From contig CANMBF010000015.1 of assembly GCA_947496065.1 (NCBI GenBank), positions 1 to 58,182 on the forward strand: a stretch of 58,182 bases of DNA, given 5' to 3'. Positions 34,770-44,629 of the stretch are shown piece by piece. The stretch comes from Bacteroidota bacterium (GTDB lineage: Bacteria; Bacteroidota; Bacteroidia; NS11-12g; UBA955). The notes under the pieces were generated by a model. It worked only from the letters and a program-made list of their open reading frames with translations. It did no database searches and was not told where the DNA came from. The first letter of the stretch is position 1. Every line of letters starts with the position of its first letter. A program made the translations under genes and the position numbers.

Positions 34770-35996
34770 TTAAAAATTTAATTGCGCCTGAAGTCTAAGC
34801 AAACTTCCCTTCTGTGTATTTGATTTTGATTTTTTATCTTCAAATCTGCGTTCAGAAAACGTATACATTGCAACCAATTCAAAGTTTTTGAAAGGTTGCC
34901 ATTCGATTCCATACTCCATTTCATTCACTGTATAGCTCCGTGCATCAAGTTCGTGTTTTTTGCCTCCATCATAATATTGGGCCCTCACAAATGGAATTAA
35001 TATCTGTTTCTTTATCTTAAGCATATAGGAAAGAGTGATGTACCCTCCTTCAAGTTTCTGTGTTTCTATAGAATCCTTTGAAGGATTATACTCTGGTCCT
35101 TCTCCTATATTATACTCTGCCTGAATGCCAAAAGGCTGCGGAAATAGTATAAAGCTGGCAGCTACCCTTTGATCATTAAATGAAAAACTTTTTACCGCTT
35201 TGACTCCGGTGCTCCTTAAATCAGCAGGTAGTACATATTTTCCCTTATAAGCCTGAAGGCTTCCTTCAATAATCTGACCATTCTTGAATTGATGAGGATA
35301 TGAAATTCTGGCCACTGCATGCATCTCATTATTTGCCTCAGGTTTGTTTGCTGTTTGACCGTTATATAAACCAAACCCTATTACACCATAATCGCCACTT
35401 CCTTTTAAGCCTTCATTCACCAACTTTGCAAACAATTGCCTTTTTTTATCTGGTGCCCAATAGAAAAACATACCCAAATCTCTTTCATTAGATACAGAAC
35501 TGTTCAGAGCATCATTTCTATCTAGTGCAAGCCTGTTCTGACTGGATTGAAGGTTTTCGAAACCAAATGGCACTTTACTCTGACCAATTCTCAAGCGAAA
35601 CGTTTTTTTTGCATCCAATGCTAAATCAAAGTAAGCATCACGCAGTTGTGCAAAGTGCAGCCCTGTAGATGAAGCCGAGGATGCAAAATCGGGTTGTATA
35701 TAAATATATACTCTTTCATGCACGTTTCCACTTATTATCACACGCATTCTTCGAATAAATGCACCTCCGTTTTCTCCCCAGGATTTATCGCATTGTTCGC
35801 ATTTCAACTGCTCATTTGTCTCAAAAAGCCTGTTATAACGAACCTGCATATATCCTCTTATGGCTATCGTTTCGAACCATTGTTTATTTACTTTCTTTTC
35901 GACTTTAGAGATTGAATCTCGGCTTACCTGACCAAAACTAATGTTACCTAATAGTATCATTATAATCATCAGGTGATATTTATTTAATGTTTTCAT
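34770..35996 (-). CDS. Phosphate-selective porin O/P family protein
   Basis: The 408-residue product has a signal peptide ending near FGQ. The porin O/P pattern includes GYMQVRYNRLFE, FIRRMRVIISGNVHERVYIYIQPDF, LRDAYFDLAL and LRIGQSKVPFGFE. Alternating strands end with LLRLQAQLNF, the terminal aromatic residue typical of outer-membrane barrels. It would form an outer-membrane channel, possibly for phosphate. Upstream on the same strand is a PiT transporter, separated by a terminator, so the pair fits outer and inner membrane phosphate uptake. The CEQC pair near the N terminus is unusual for a porin. Confidence 0.85.
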   Translation of the reverse strand: MKTLNKYHLMIIMILLGNISFGQVSRDSISKVEKKVNKQWFETIAIRGYMQVRYNRLFETNEQLKCEQCDKSWGENGGAFIRRMRVIISGNVHERVYIYIQPDFASSASSTGLHFAQLRDAYFDLALDAKKTFRLRIGQSKVPFGFENLQSSQNRLALDRNDALNSSVSNERDLGMFFYWAPDKKRQLFAKLVNEGLKGSGDYGVIGFGLYNGQTANKPEANNEMHAVARISYPHQFKNGQIIEGSLQAYKGKYVLPADLRSTGVKAVKSFSFNDQRVAASFILFPQPFGIQAEYNIGEGPEYNPSKDSIETQKLEGGYITLSYMLKIKKQILIPFVRAQYYDGGKKHELDARSYTVNEMEYGIEWQPFKNFELVAMYTFSERRFEDKKSKSNTQKGSLLRLQAQLNF

Positions 35997-36028
35997 GGCT
36001 ATTTATTAAGAATTTATTAATATAAGAT

Positions 36029-36060
36029 TTAAAAAAAACACCTCTTTTTCAAGAGATGTT
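36029..36060 (-). terminator. Terminator after PiT gene
   Basis: On the minus strand ACATCTCTT pairs with AAGAGGTGT around GAAA and is followed by eight T. It separates the PiT gene from the porin gene. Confidence 0.8.
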
Positions 36061-36081
36061 CTTAAATTATTTTTTTTACGA

Positions 36082-37479
36082 TTATTTAATAAACAATTGT
36101 AAAATGTAGTAGATCAAACCAGCTAAAATGATAGTGACAGGCAGGGTTAACACCCAAGCTATTGCTATACTTCTAATGGTACCTGGTTGTAAATTTTTCA
36201 CGCCTTTACTCGCTGTCATAGCACCTGCTACACCCGAAGACAATACGTGGGTGGTGGATACAGGTAATCCAAATGCTGTGCTTACACCAATGGTTGCTGC
36301 GGCCGTTAATTCGGCAGTTGCACCCTCTGCATAAGTCATATGGCGTTTACCAATCTTTTCACCGATTGTTACTGCAATACGCTTCCAGCCTATCATGGTA
36401 CCTAATCCTAAACATAAGGCAATCATAATGGTTACCCACCATGGCACCGATTCAGTTGAGGTTTTAAAATGCTTTATCTCTGCCTTTATTATCTTGGCAT
36501 TTTCAGGATTCTCTACAAATGTTACACTCTTCAATTCTGCATCAAACTTTTTGGTTATCTTATTGAGCTGTGTTCTTACTTTGATAGTGCTCTCTTTGTT
36601 TTCTTTCTCGCTAATCGTAGGATTTGCTTTTGCTAATTTATAATTTTCTAAAGCAGTTTTAAGCTCCTTTGTTTTAATCAACAAGTCGGCTTTGTACTCT
36701 GCAGTTAGGGCTACTTCTATCTTGTTTAATGATGCCAAGGACTGGTCAACATCAAAATTCTCATTCAGTGCGAAACGCAATGGCATGAAGGTAATAAGTA
36801 TTATTAACATCAAACCTACGCCTTTTTGACCATCATTACTGCCATGGAAAAAACTTACCAATGAACAAGTACTAATTAATATAACTCTGATCCATGTGGG
36901 TGGCTTGCTTCCAGCTTCAGGTTCTTTAAAAATATTTTTTCTCTCCTTAACAACGCGTCTTAAAATGTACATGAGCAAAATGGTCAAAGAAAAACCAAAC
37001 AACGGTGATATCAATAACGAAAGCCCAATATCAGCTGCCTTTCCCCAATTCACCCCATCGCCACCATGTAAATAAAAAAATACTAAACCAACACCTAATA
37101 TAGAACCTATCATCGTGTGCGAACTGCTACAAGGAATTCCTAAATACCAAGTTCCTAAGTTCCACAAAATCCCTGAAAGCATCATGCCTAATACCAAACT
37201 TACACTCTCTCCTGTCGAGAGCATTACCATATCTGAGAGTGGCAGTAGGTTGATTATGCCCATGGCCACTTTATAGCCAATGACACTGCTGTACATCAAA
37301 CCTGCAAAATTGAGGAAACCTGACCAAACAACCGCGTAAGTAGGTTTTAATGACCCAGTATAGATAACAGTGGCTACAGCATTAGCTGTATCATGGAATC
37401 CATTGGCGAATTCAAATATACATACTGTTAGTATGCACAAGATGAATAAAACGGCTAGGGAGGTTTCTAATCCGAACAT
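36082..37479 (-). CDS. pit: PiT-family inorganic phosphate transporter
   Basis: The 465-residue inner-membrane protein has two PiT repeats. The first contains FANGFHDTANAVATVIYT and GTWYLGIPCSSSHTMIG; the second contains FFHGSNDGQKGVG and FGLPVSTTHVLSSGV. Between them lies a charged, helix-rich loop of about 110 residues (Lys/Glu-rich, NEN to FKTSTES), a regulatory-loop position seen in many Bacteroidota PiT proteins. It imports phosphate with protons or sodium. Near-consensus CACCTTTG ends four bases before the ATG. Confidence 0.92.
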   Translation of the reverse strand: MFGLETSLAVLFILCILTVCIFEFANGFHDTANAVATVIYTGSLKPTYAVVWSGFLNFAGLMYSSVIGYKVAMGIINLLPLSDMVMLSTGESVSLVLGMMLSGILWNLGTWYLGIPCSSSHTMIGSILGVGLVFFYLHGGDGVNWGKAADIGLSLLISPLFGFSLTILLMYILRRVVKERKNIFKEPEAGSKPPTWIRVILISTCSLVSFFHGSNDGQKGVGLMLIILITFMPLRFALNENFDVDQSLASLNKIEVALTAEYKADLLIKTKELKTALENYKLAKANPTISEKENKESTIKVRTQLNKITKKFDAELKSVTFVENPENAKIIKAEIKHFKTSTESVPWWVTIMIALCLGLGTMIGWKRIAVTIGEKIGKRHMTYAEGATAELTAAATIGVSTAFGLPVSTTHVLSSGVAGAMTASKGVKNLQPGTIRSIAIAWVLTLPVTIILAGLIYYILQLFIK

Positions 37480-37535
37480 GGTGCAAAGGTGAATTCCCTA
37501 TGTTAAGGAATTGTTAACTCAATGCAATCAAATAA

Positions 37536-38882
37536 TTAAATTCCAGTGTAATTACTTGGAGAGATGTTTTTTAACCTATTCTTTAACGCCTCATTTACTG
37601 ATAATGAGTCGATAAATTCAGCAATTTCTTTTTCTCCAATATGTGTATTAGTACGGGTTAATCCTTTGAGTGCCTCATAAGGATTTGGATAGTTTGTGGT
37701 TCTCAAAATCGTTTGAATGGCCTCGGCTACTACTGCCCAATTATTATTTAAATCTTTGTTAATGGCGGCTTCATTTAGAATTAATTTACCAAGCCCCTTT
37801 TGCAAACTACCATAGGCAATTAAATTATGTGCAAATGGATTACCCAAATTCCTTAAAACGGTCGAGTCTGTTAAATCTCTTTGTAATCTTGAAATTGGCA
37901 ACTTGGCCGAAAGATGCTCAAACATCGCATTGGCAAGTCCCAAATTACCTTCTGCATTTTCAAAATCAATTGGATTGACTTTATGTGGCATCGCACTACT
38001 GCCAATCTCACCCTCCTTTAATTTTTGTTTGAAATAATCCATCGAAATGTATTTCCAAACATCCCTGGATAAATCAATCAAAATGGTATTAATTCTTTTG
38101 AAGCAATCGCAAAGCGCTGCTAAATGATCGTAATGTTCAATTTGGGTGGTAGGAAAACTTCTGTACAAGCCCAATACTTCTTTCACAAACTGATGTCCAA
38201 ATTGTTGCCAATTAATTTCTGGAAACGCGACATGGTGTGCATTGAAATTACCCGTTGCACCACCAAACTTTGCAGCATATGGCACATTATTTAATTGCTT
38301 AATTTGTTCATTGATTCGACTCACAAACACCATTAACTCCTTACCCAGTCGCGTAGGACTGGCTGCTTGACCATGGGTCTTAGCCAACATTGGTATGTCT
38401 TTAAATTCAATCGCCAATTTCTCAATAGTATCTCTAACAGCCTCCAAATCGGGCAATATTACGATCTGTATTGCATCTTTTAAACTCAACGGAATGGCAG
38501 TGTTATTAATATCTTGACTCGTTAAACCAAAATGCACCCACTCTTTTGAAGTACCCAAATTAAGCACCTCCAATTGTTCTTTAATAAAATATTCAACAGC
38601 CTTTACATCATGGTTAGTTGTTTTTTCAATCTCCTTTATCTTCAATGCATCGGCTTCGTTAAAATTCGTATAAATGCTTCTTAAACTTGCAAGCTCTGCC
38701 TCGCTAAATTTTTGATTAAAACTTTCTAATCCTTGTGAATTCAGGAATATTAGATATTCAATTTCGATTTTAATTCTATAATAAATCAACCCCCATTCCG
38801 AAAAATAGGTCGCAATGTTTTTGGTTTTACTTCTATAGCGCCCATCAATAGGGCTAATGGCGGTTAATTCACTTAAAATCAT
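37536..38882 (-). CDS. purB: Adenylosuccinate lyase
   Basis: PurB cleaves SAICAR and adenylosuccinate, in two steps of purine synthesis. The 448-residue product has the N-terminal AISPIDGRYRSKT, HFGLTSQDINNTA, KTHGQAASPTRLGKE and the family signature GSSAMPHKVNP near residue 290, the flexible catalytic loop. The length is normal for the E. coli-type enzyme (456). On the minus strand TAGTTTTG (38888-38895) ends five bases before the ATG. Confidence 0.95.
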   Translation of the reverse strand: MILSELTAISPIDGRYRSKTKNIATYFSEWGLIYYRIKIEIEYLIFLNSQGLESFNQKFSEAELASLRSIYTNFNEADALKIKEIEKTTNHDVKAVEYFIKEQLEVLNLGTSKEWVHFGLTSQDINNTAIPLSLKDAIQIVILPDLEAVRDTIEKLAIEFKDIPMLAKTHGQAASPTRLGKELMVFVSRINEQIKQLNNVPYAAKFGGATGNFNAHHVAFPEINWQQFGHQFVKEVLGLYRSFPTTQIEHYDHLAALCDCFKRINTILIDLSRDVWKYISMDYFKQKLKEGEIGSSAMPHKVNPIDFENAEGNLGLANAMFEHLSAKLPISRLQRDLTDSTVLRNLGNPFAHNLIAYGSLQKGLGKLILNEAAINKDLNNNWAVVAEAIQTILRTTNYPNPYEALKGLTRTNTHIGEKEIAEFIDSLSVNEALKNRLKNISPSNYTGI

Positions 38883-38887
38883 GACTG

Positions 38888-38895
38888 CAAAACTA
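38888..38895 (-). promoter_or_regulatory. -7 element almost touching the purB ATG
   Basis: Minus-strand TAGTTTTG matches TAnnTTTG and ends five bases before the ATG, predicting a very short or absent 5' leader. Confidence 0.4.
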
Positions 38896-39016
38896 AACTT
38901 TTTATGGCTTATGGCGAAAAAAAGTGATTTAATCCCTACATTTCGCCATTTATCGAAAAACCATATGACTAAGTATTATAACAACTTAATTTGTGGTCCT
39001 CTTAACAGCAAATAAT

Positions 39017-40777
39017 ATGAAGCAGTTTTTAAAATATACTTTGGCGACAATAGTAGGTGTCTTTATCACCTTTATTTTTCTTGGCCTTCTACTGTTTTTT
39101 ACCTTTCTTGGATTAGCAAGTTCATCGGGCAAAAAAGGCATTTCCATGAAAAATAATTCTGTACTTGAGCTGAATATCAATTACGATGTTCCTGAAAGAA
39201 CCCCACAAAGCTTCATGAACTTGTTCATGAGCGATGAACAAGATGCACTTTTGGGACTAAATGATATTTTAACAATTGTTAACAATGCCAGTAGTGACCC
39301 AAAAATAAAAGGCATATACCTTAAAACAAATTTGAATAACACCGGTTATGCCACCTCTTTGGAAATCAGAAATGCCCTCGATAAATTTAAAAAGTCAGGC
39401 AAATTTATTTATGCCTATGCCCCTTATTACGATGAAAAAAATTATTACCTAGCCAGTGTCGCAGATTCTATTTTTATTGAAAAAGCTGGTAGCGTATTGT
39501 TGAATGGCTTGTCTGCAAACCTTATGTTTTACAAAGGCGCACTTGATAAATTAGGGGTCGAAATGCAAGTGATTAAAGTAGGTGCATACAAAGGTGCTGT
39601 CGAAACATTTTCAAGAAATGATTTAAGTACAGAGAACAGAGAACAAATTGGGGTATACCTCAATAATATTTATTCTACGTTTATCAATGCTGTAAGCGCT
39701 AGCCGCAAGATAGATACGAGCACACTAAGAAAATCCTTCAATGATTTCAGTATACAAACACCATCCCAAGCAGTTGCCTTTGGATTAATCGACCGCACGG
39801 TCTATAGTGATGAAGTATTGAAAAGCTTTAGAAAGAAATTGGGATTAAAAGACAAAGAAGAGTTGCCCATTGTTAAAGCTGGGCAATATGCTGGCAACAT
39901 GAATGGCGAAGAAGATAAGGCCGGCGATAAAATTGCTGTCATTTATGCCGTAGGTGAAATCATGGAAGGCGAAGGCGACGACCAAACCATCGGCTCCGTT
40001 ACACTTTCCAAATCCATTGCCAATGCACGTGAAGATAAGCACATTAAAGCCATTGTTTTAAGAGTTAATTCTCCAGGTGGAAGTTCTTTAGCAAGTGATA
40101 TTATCATGCGAGAAATAAAACTCTGCAAAGGCATTAAACCAGTCGTAGTATCAATGAATGATGTGGCTGCGAGTGGCGGTTACTATATCAGTGCCATGGC
40201 CGATTCTATTATAGCAATGCCTAATACCATTACCGGTTCAATTGGCGTATTTGGTTTATTTCCGAACATGCAATCCTTGCTCAATGATAAAATGGGTTTA
40301 ACATTCGAAAGTGTTAAAACTGGTCAATATGCTGATTTTGGCAGAGTAGATAAACCGCTTTCTGAAGTTGACAGAATGTACCTTCAAAATATGGTGAATA
40401 GAATTTATGACGATTTTACGGGTGTGGTTGAAGCTGGCCGTGGTCTTGATAGCATGACAGTAGAAGCCCTTGCTCAAGGCAGAGTATGGACCGCCAATGA
40501 TGCTTTGTCAAGAAAATTAATTGATAGCTATGGTGGTGTCGATGATGCCATTAAGATTGCGGCTTATATGTCGAAAACCAAAACCTATTCAGTGGCAAGC
40601 TTTCCAAAACAAGACGATCCATTCAAAAAATTATTTGGCGGAAAAGCAAACGCCATGATGGAAACAAAAATGTCGAATGATTTGGGTGTTTTTTATAACT
40701 ACTACAAAACCTTACAAACTGCTGTTAAGTCACAAGGATTTCAAATGAGAATGCCTTTTAATTTAAATATACAATAG
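39017..40777 (+). CDS. sppA: Signal peptide peptidase SppA, 67-kDa type
   Basis: SppA degrades cleaved signal peptides at the inner membrane. The 586-residue product has an N-terminal membrane anchor (about 5-40), then two ClpP-like repeats. The first carries the catalytic Lys in GAYKGAVETFSRND (near residue 190). The second carries the Ser nucleophile in VNSPGGSSLASD (near residue 354), with AASGGYYISAMAD and GSIGVFG after it. Size and layout match the long SppA form. ATG 39017 was chosen because the upstream codons add no Met. Confidence 0.92.
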   Translation: MKQFLKYTLATIVGVFITFIFLGLLLFFTFLGLASSSGKKGISMKNNSVLELNINYDVPERTPQSFMNLFMSDEQDALLGLNDILTIVNNASSDPKIKGIYLKTNLNNTGYATSLEIRNALDKFKKSGKFIYAYAPYYDEKNYYLASVADSIFIEKAGSVLLNGLSANLMFYKGALDKLGVEMQVIKVGAYKGAVETFSRNDLSTENREQIGVYLNNIYSTFINAVSASRKIDTSTLRKSFNDFSIQTPSQAVAFGLIDRTVYSDEVLKSFRKKLGLKDKEELPIVKAGQYAGNMNGEEDKAGDKIAVIYAVGEIMEGEGDDQTIGSVTLSKSIANAREDKHIKAIVLRVNSPGGSSLASDIIMREIKLCKGIKPVVVSMNDVAASGGYYISAMADSIIAMPNTITGSIGVFGLFPNMQSLLNDKMGLTFESVKTGQYADFGRVDKPLSEVDRMYLQNMVNRIYDDFTGVVEAGRGLDSMTVEALAQGRVWTANDALSRKLIDSYGGVDDAIKIAAYMSKTKTYSVASFPKQDDPFKKLFGGKANAMMETKMSNDLGVFYNYYKTLQTAVKSQGFQMRMPFNLNIQ

Positions 40778-40779
40778 TG

Positions 40780-40787
40780 TATATTTG
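40780..40787 (+). promoter_or_regulatory. Candidate -7 element of subtilisin gene
   Basis: TATATTTG starts three bases after the sppA stop and lies 123 bases before the subtilisin ATG. The long leader in between holds no structure I can name. Confidence 0.4.
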
Positions 40788-40910
40788 CGTCCCTAATTTT
40801 CTCTTTGAACTCAAATTTACATAAGCATTATCTTATTGGCGAATGCTGTATTTACAACAACTGTCGGTATTTCTTTTATTCAATTTAACATTATTTTCTA
40901 CACATAAACC

Positions 40911-42479
40911 ATGCACGCTATTAAATATTTTTTTACAGCACTTCTATTTTTAATCCTCGTTTCAGTATCAGCCCAACATCCAAAAAAAGATTGGTACCAA
41001 CAATATTCAGTGAATGATACAGCCCTTGGAATTGATTTGGTAAATGCCCTCAATACCACGCCTCAACCCGCCAATGCCAAACCTGTTATTGTAGCGGTAA
41101 TTGATGGTGGAACCGATATTCTTCATGAAGACCTGCAATCCAATATTTGGGTAAATACCAGAGAGATACCAAGTAATGGCGTTGATGACGACCAAAATGG
41201 CTATGTTGATGATATCAATGGTTGGGATTTTATAGGTGGTAAAAATGGTGAAGTCCATTACGATAATCTTGAAATGACCCGCTTATTAAGAGATTATAAA
41301 GCAAAATTTGGTACCAAGACCAGCAAAGAAATAGCAAAAGCAGAGAGGGCTGACTACAAAAAATTTAAAGTATTAGAGGCCATTCATGCCAAACAGTTAA
41401 ATACCGCCAAAATAGAATTAGCAGCCACTGCCGACCTAAAGAAAACCATGGATGCCTTAATAAATGAAATTGGTAATAGCGACTTTAGTTTAGAAACGTT
41501 ACTAGAATATACCCCCAATAGAAATGAAGCAAAAATTGGCAAGGCCAACATGATTAATTATTGTGGCTATTTAAATATGACCCCAACCGAATTAATCAAA
41601 GCCATTCAAAACGATTACGAACAATTAAATGCCAGTGTTAATTTTCAATTGGATCCTAGTTATGACCCGAGAGATATTGTTGGCGACAATTATTTAAATA
41701 CCACCATCAGAAACTATGGTAACAATGAAGTAAAAGGTCCAGATGCCTTGCATGGTAGCCATGTGGCCGGTATTATTGGTGCTGCTAGAAACAATGGAAT
41801 AGGTGTCAATGGTATTGCCACCATGGTGCAAATTATGGTGTTACGCGTCGTGCCTGCTGGTGATGAACGCGACAAAGATGTTGCAAATGCGATTCGTTAT
41901 GCAGTTGATAATGGTGCAAAAGTCATTAATATGAGTTTCGGTAAAAGCTACTCATTTAATAAAGCCATCGTTGACGAAGCAGTTAAATACGCAGCAAGCA
42001 AAGATGTTTTAATCATCCACGCGGCCGGCAATGATGGTTTAAATACCGATGAACACAATAATTTTCCTACACCAAGTTATGAAAATGGCGACCGTTGCGC
42101 AACTTGGATTGAAGTGGGCGCGAGCAATAGGGACCAAAGTCCCGCAAGCTTTTCTAACTATGGTAAATCAACTGTCAATGTATTTGCTCCAGGTTCAGAA
42201 ATTTATAATACAGTTACCGATTCTAAATACGATTGGTTGCAAGGCACAAGCATGGCAAGTCCTGTAGTTGCTGGTGTTGCAGCGCTAATCAGATCATACT
42301 ACCCAAATTTAACCGCTGTTCAAGTTAAGTCTGTGATTGAAAGTACAGTAATAAAACCTGTGGTTAAATTTAAAAAGCCTGGCTCCAAAAGAAAGAAAAC
42401 ATATTACAAAAAACTATGCACTAGCCATGGAATTGTGAATGTGAATGCAGCATTGAAAGCCGCTGCGCAAATAAGATAA
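40911..42479 (+). CDS. S8 (subtilisin) family serine protease
   Basis: The 522-residue exported protease has a signal peptide (MHAIKYFFTA to SVSAQ). The catalytic Asp is in VAVIDGGTD (near residue 65), His in LHGSHVAGI (near 281) and Ser in QGTSMASPVVAGV (near 447), with oxyanion Asn in HAAGNDG. Between Asp and His is a helical insertion of about 150 residues (KAKFGTKTSKEIAKAE onwards), longer than in classical subtilisins. No T9SS tail is visible, so it probably acts in the periplasm or is anchored otherwise. Substrate unknown. Confidence 0.92.
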   Translation: MHAIKYFFTALLFLILVSVSAQHPKKDWYQQYSVNDTALGIDLVNALNTTPQPANAKPVIVAVIDGGTDILHEDLQSNIWVNTREIPSNGVDDDQNGYVDDINGWDFIGGKNGEVHYDNLEMTRLLRDYKAKFGTKTSKEIAKAERADYKKFKVLEAIHAKQLNTAKIELAATADLKKTMDALINEIGNSDFSLETLLEYTPNRNEAKIGKANMINYCGYLNMTPTELIKAIQNDYEQLNASVNFQLDPSYDPRDIVGDNYLNTTIRNYGNNEVKGPDALHGSHVAGIIGAARNNGIGVNGIATMVQIMVLRVVPAGDERDKDVANAIRYAVDNGAKVINMSFGKSYSFNKAIVDEAVKYAASKDVLIIHAAGNDGLNTDEHNNFPTPSYENGDRCATWIEVGASNRDQSPASFSNYGKSTVNVFAPGSEIYNTVTDSKYDWLQGTSMASPVVAGVAALIRSYYPNLTAVQVKSVIESTVIKPVVKFKKPGSKRKKTYYKKLCTSHGIVNVNAALKAAAQIR

Positions 42480-42485
42480 GTAGTT

Positions 42486-44573
42486 TTAAGGCTGCTCCAC
42501 TTTCCATAATTCTGCACCGTGTTCTTCATCATCGACCACAAAATAAAGTGTTCGATTTATCACAATCAATGAACTTGGTGGCTGAATATTGGTAGCCGAA
42601 TAATTGGCTCTAATGATCTCTGTTGATTTTGATTTGCCGCCTGTTCGCCATAATTCTACACCGTTACTACCATCATCGGCAATGAAGTATAAAACGCCAT
42701 TCAAATTGGCAAAATTATTCAAATTCGAACTTATAGGTCCGCTGCGAATGTCTTTTACAATATCGGTACCCTTCGAAGTACCATTGCTTACCCATAGCTC
42801 TAATCCATTTTTACCATCATCGGCCATCAAATACAATATGCCATTGACATTGATAAGATGACTTGCATTTGATCCTTCAAAATGTACCTTGTCGTTAATA
42901 TCTTTCACCAAAACTGTGCCTGCAGCAGTGCCATCACTTTTCCATAATTCAGGGCCATTCAATCCATTGTTGGCAATAAAATAGATTACACCATTCATTG
43001 CCGCTAAATCTTCAGGTTCCGATCCTTCTTCTCCTTCAAAAATATCTTTTATCATGACAGTTCCGGCCGCAGTACCATCGCTTTTCCATAACTCATGGCC
43101 ATGTATACCATCGTTGGCGGCAAAATAAAGCATGCCATTCACATTAATTAAATTATCAGGATAAGAACCTATGCCTTTTAATAGAACATCTTTTATCATC
43201 ACTGTACCAGCTGCAGTGCCATCGCTTCTCCATAACTCATTTCCTTTTCTCCCATCGCTTGCGGTAAAATATAAGATGCCATTTACATTGGTGAGATGTT
43301 GTGGCTCTGATGAGGCTTCCCTTGGATTAATATTCTTTACCATTAAGGTACCAGCGACAGTGCCATCACTTTTCCATAATTCATGTCCATTAGCCTTATC
43401 GCTTGCATTAAAAAAAAGTAGCCCATTTACGGCTGTTAAATACTGAGGCAATGCAGAATTACCAATATACTTTAATGGTTTAACCATTACAGTTCCTTTT
43501 TCAGTACCATCGCTTTTCCAGAGTTCTGCAGAGTCTTTGCCATTATCTGCAATAAAATATAAAACACCTTTTACATTGGTTAGATTTTGTAAGGTAGCAT
43601 CCGTATTATGCGGAAACAAATCTTTAATGAGGACCGTTCCATTTGTTTGTCCATTAGTCTTCCAAAGTTTAGCACCATCATTTGACGTTGCAAAAAACAA
43701 AGTACCTCCGACATTTGTAAGTTGATAGGGTGATGAACCATTGCCCTCTGTATGAATATTTTTAAATAAAAGTGTTCCTTCTGTTTTACCGTTACTATAC
43801 CACAATTCATCACCATTAATGCCATCATCAGCAACAAAAAAAACATACGCCTTGAATTTTACAAAAAGATGTGGATTTGAGGAGGTAATACCTGAAAAAA
43901 TATCTTTCAACAGAGTGGTGCCCTTGGTTTTGAAATTATAAATGCCCAATTCATTCCCAACTTTCGCATCTTTAAAAGCTACAATGCCCATATCATTGAT
44001 GGCTGCTGTTAGATTCGGCTTTGTACTTGGCAAGGTTTGTTGTTTTGCCTTTATAGTACCTTGGGCAGTGCCATCAGAGGTGTATAACACCTTATCTAAA
44101 TAAAAATAAAGTAAGCCATTCAAGTTTACTAAATCGATGGGTTTATAACTACCCGAACCGTTATTTAAATCTTTTACCAAATAAGTGCCCTCTATTGTTC
44201 CATCCGACCTCCACAATTCGGTGCCATGGGCCCCATCATATGCAGTAAAATAAAGTTGCCCATTGAACACTGTTAAATACATGGGGTTTGAATGTCCTGA
44301 ACCTGGACAAATATCCTTCACCATTGCGGTGCCATTCGGTGTACCATCGGTTTTCCAAAGTTCGGTACCGCTTTTACCATCGTTGGCTGAGAAAAAAAGT
44401 TGATTGCCAACCACAATGAGTTCCTTAGGATTGGACGACTTATTGGTTGGATCGCAATCTTTAATTAATGTTGGTGTCTGACCCAGCAAAGCGGTACTGT
44501 AAAGACCCATTGCCACGCAAACAAAAAGTTGAATTAAATAATTGAAAAATTGTACAGATTTTGAGAAATTCAT
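42486..44573 (-). CDS. ELWxxDGT repeat protein (beta-propeller-like)
   Basis: The 695-residue exported product has a signal region (FVCVAMGLYSTALLGQ) and about 13 copies of a repeat of roughly 48 residues, each with LYFxAxDGxxGxELWxSDGT, GT and VKDI elements, plus a final half repeat (AELWKVEQP). Several copies are degenerate (for example ELGIYNFKTKGT). The repeat is expected to form beta-propeller blades. There is no catalytic motif and no clear sorting domain, so it may be a surface or periplasmic binding protein. It is separated by 56 bases from the upstream transglycosylase gene on the same strand. Confidence 0.88.
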   Translation of the reverse strand: MNFSKSVQFFNYLIQLFVCVAMGLYSTALLGQTPTLIKDCDPTNKSSNPKELIVVGNQLFFSANDGKSGTELWKTDGTPNGTAMVKDICPGSGHSNPMYLTVFNGQLYFTAYDGAHGTELWRSDGTIEGTYLVKDLNNGSGSYKPIDLVNLNGLLYFYLDKVLYTSDGTAQGTIKAKQQTLPSTKPNLTAAINDMGIVAFKDAKVGNELGIYNFKTKGTTLLKDIFSGITSSNPHLFVKFKAYVFFVADDGINGDELWYSNGKTEGTLLFKNIHTEGNGSSPYQLTNVGGTLFFATSNDGAKLWKTNGQTNGTVLIKDLFPHNTDATLQNLTNVKGVLYFIADNGKDSAELWKSDGTEKGTVMVKPLKYIGNSALPQYLTAVNGLLFFNASDKANGHELWKSDGTVAGTLMVKNINPREASSEPQHLTNVNGILYFTASDGRKGNELWRSDGTAAGTVMIKDVLLKGIGSYPDNLINVNGMLYFAANDGIHGHELWKSDGTAAGTVMIKDIFEGEEGSEPEDLAAMNGVIYFIANNGLNGPELWKSDGTAAGTVLVKDINDKVHFEGSNASHLINVNGILYLMADDGKNGLELWVSNGTSKGTDIVKDIRSGPISSNLNNFANLNGVLYFIADDGSNGVELWRTGGKSKSTEIIRANYSATNIQPPSSLIVINRTLYFVVDDEEHGAELWKVEQP

Positions 44574-44629
44574 TTATGGAAATGCAATGATAAATTATTC
44601 GTTATTCAAATAACGTCCATGAATGACAT

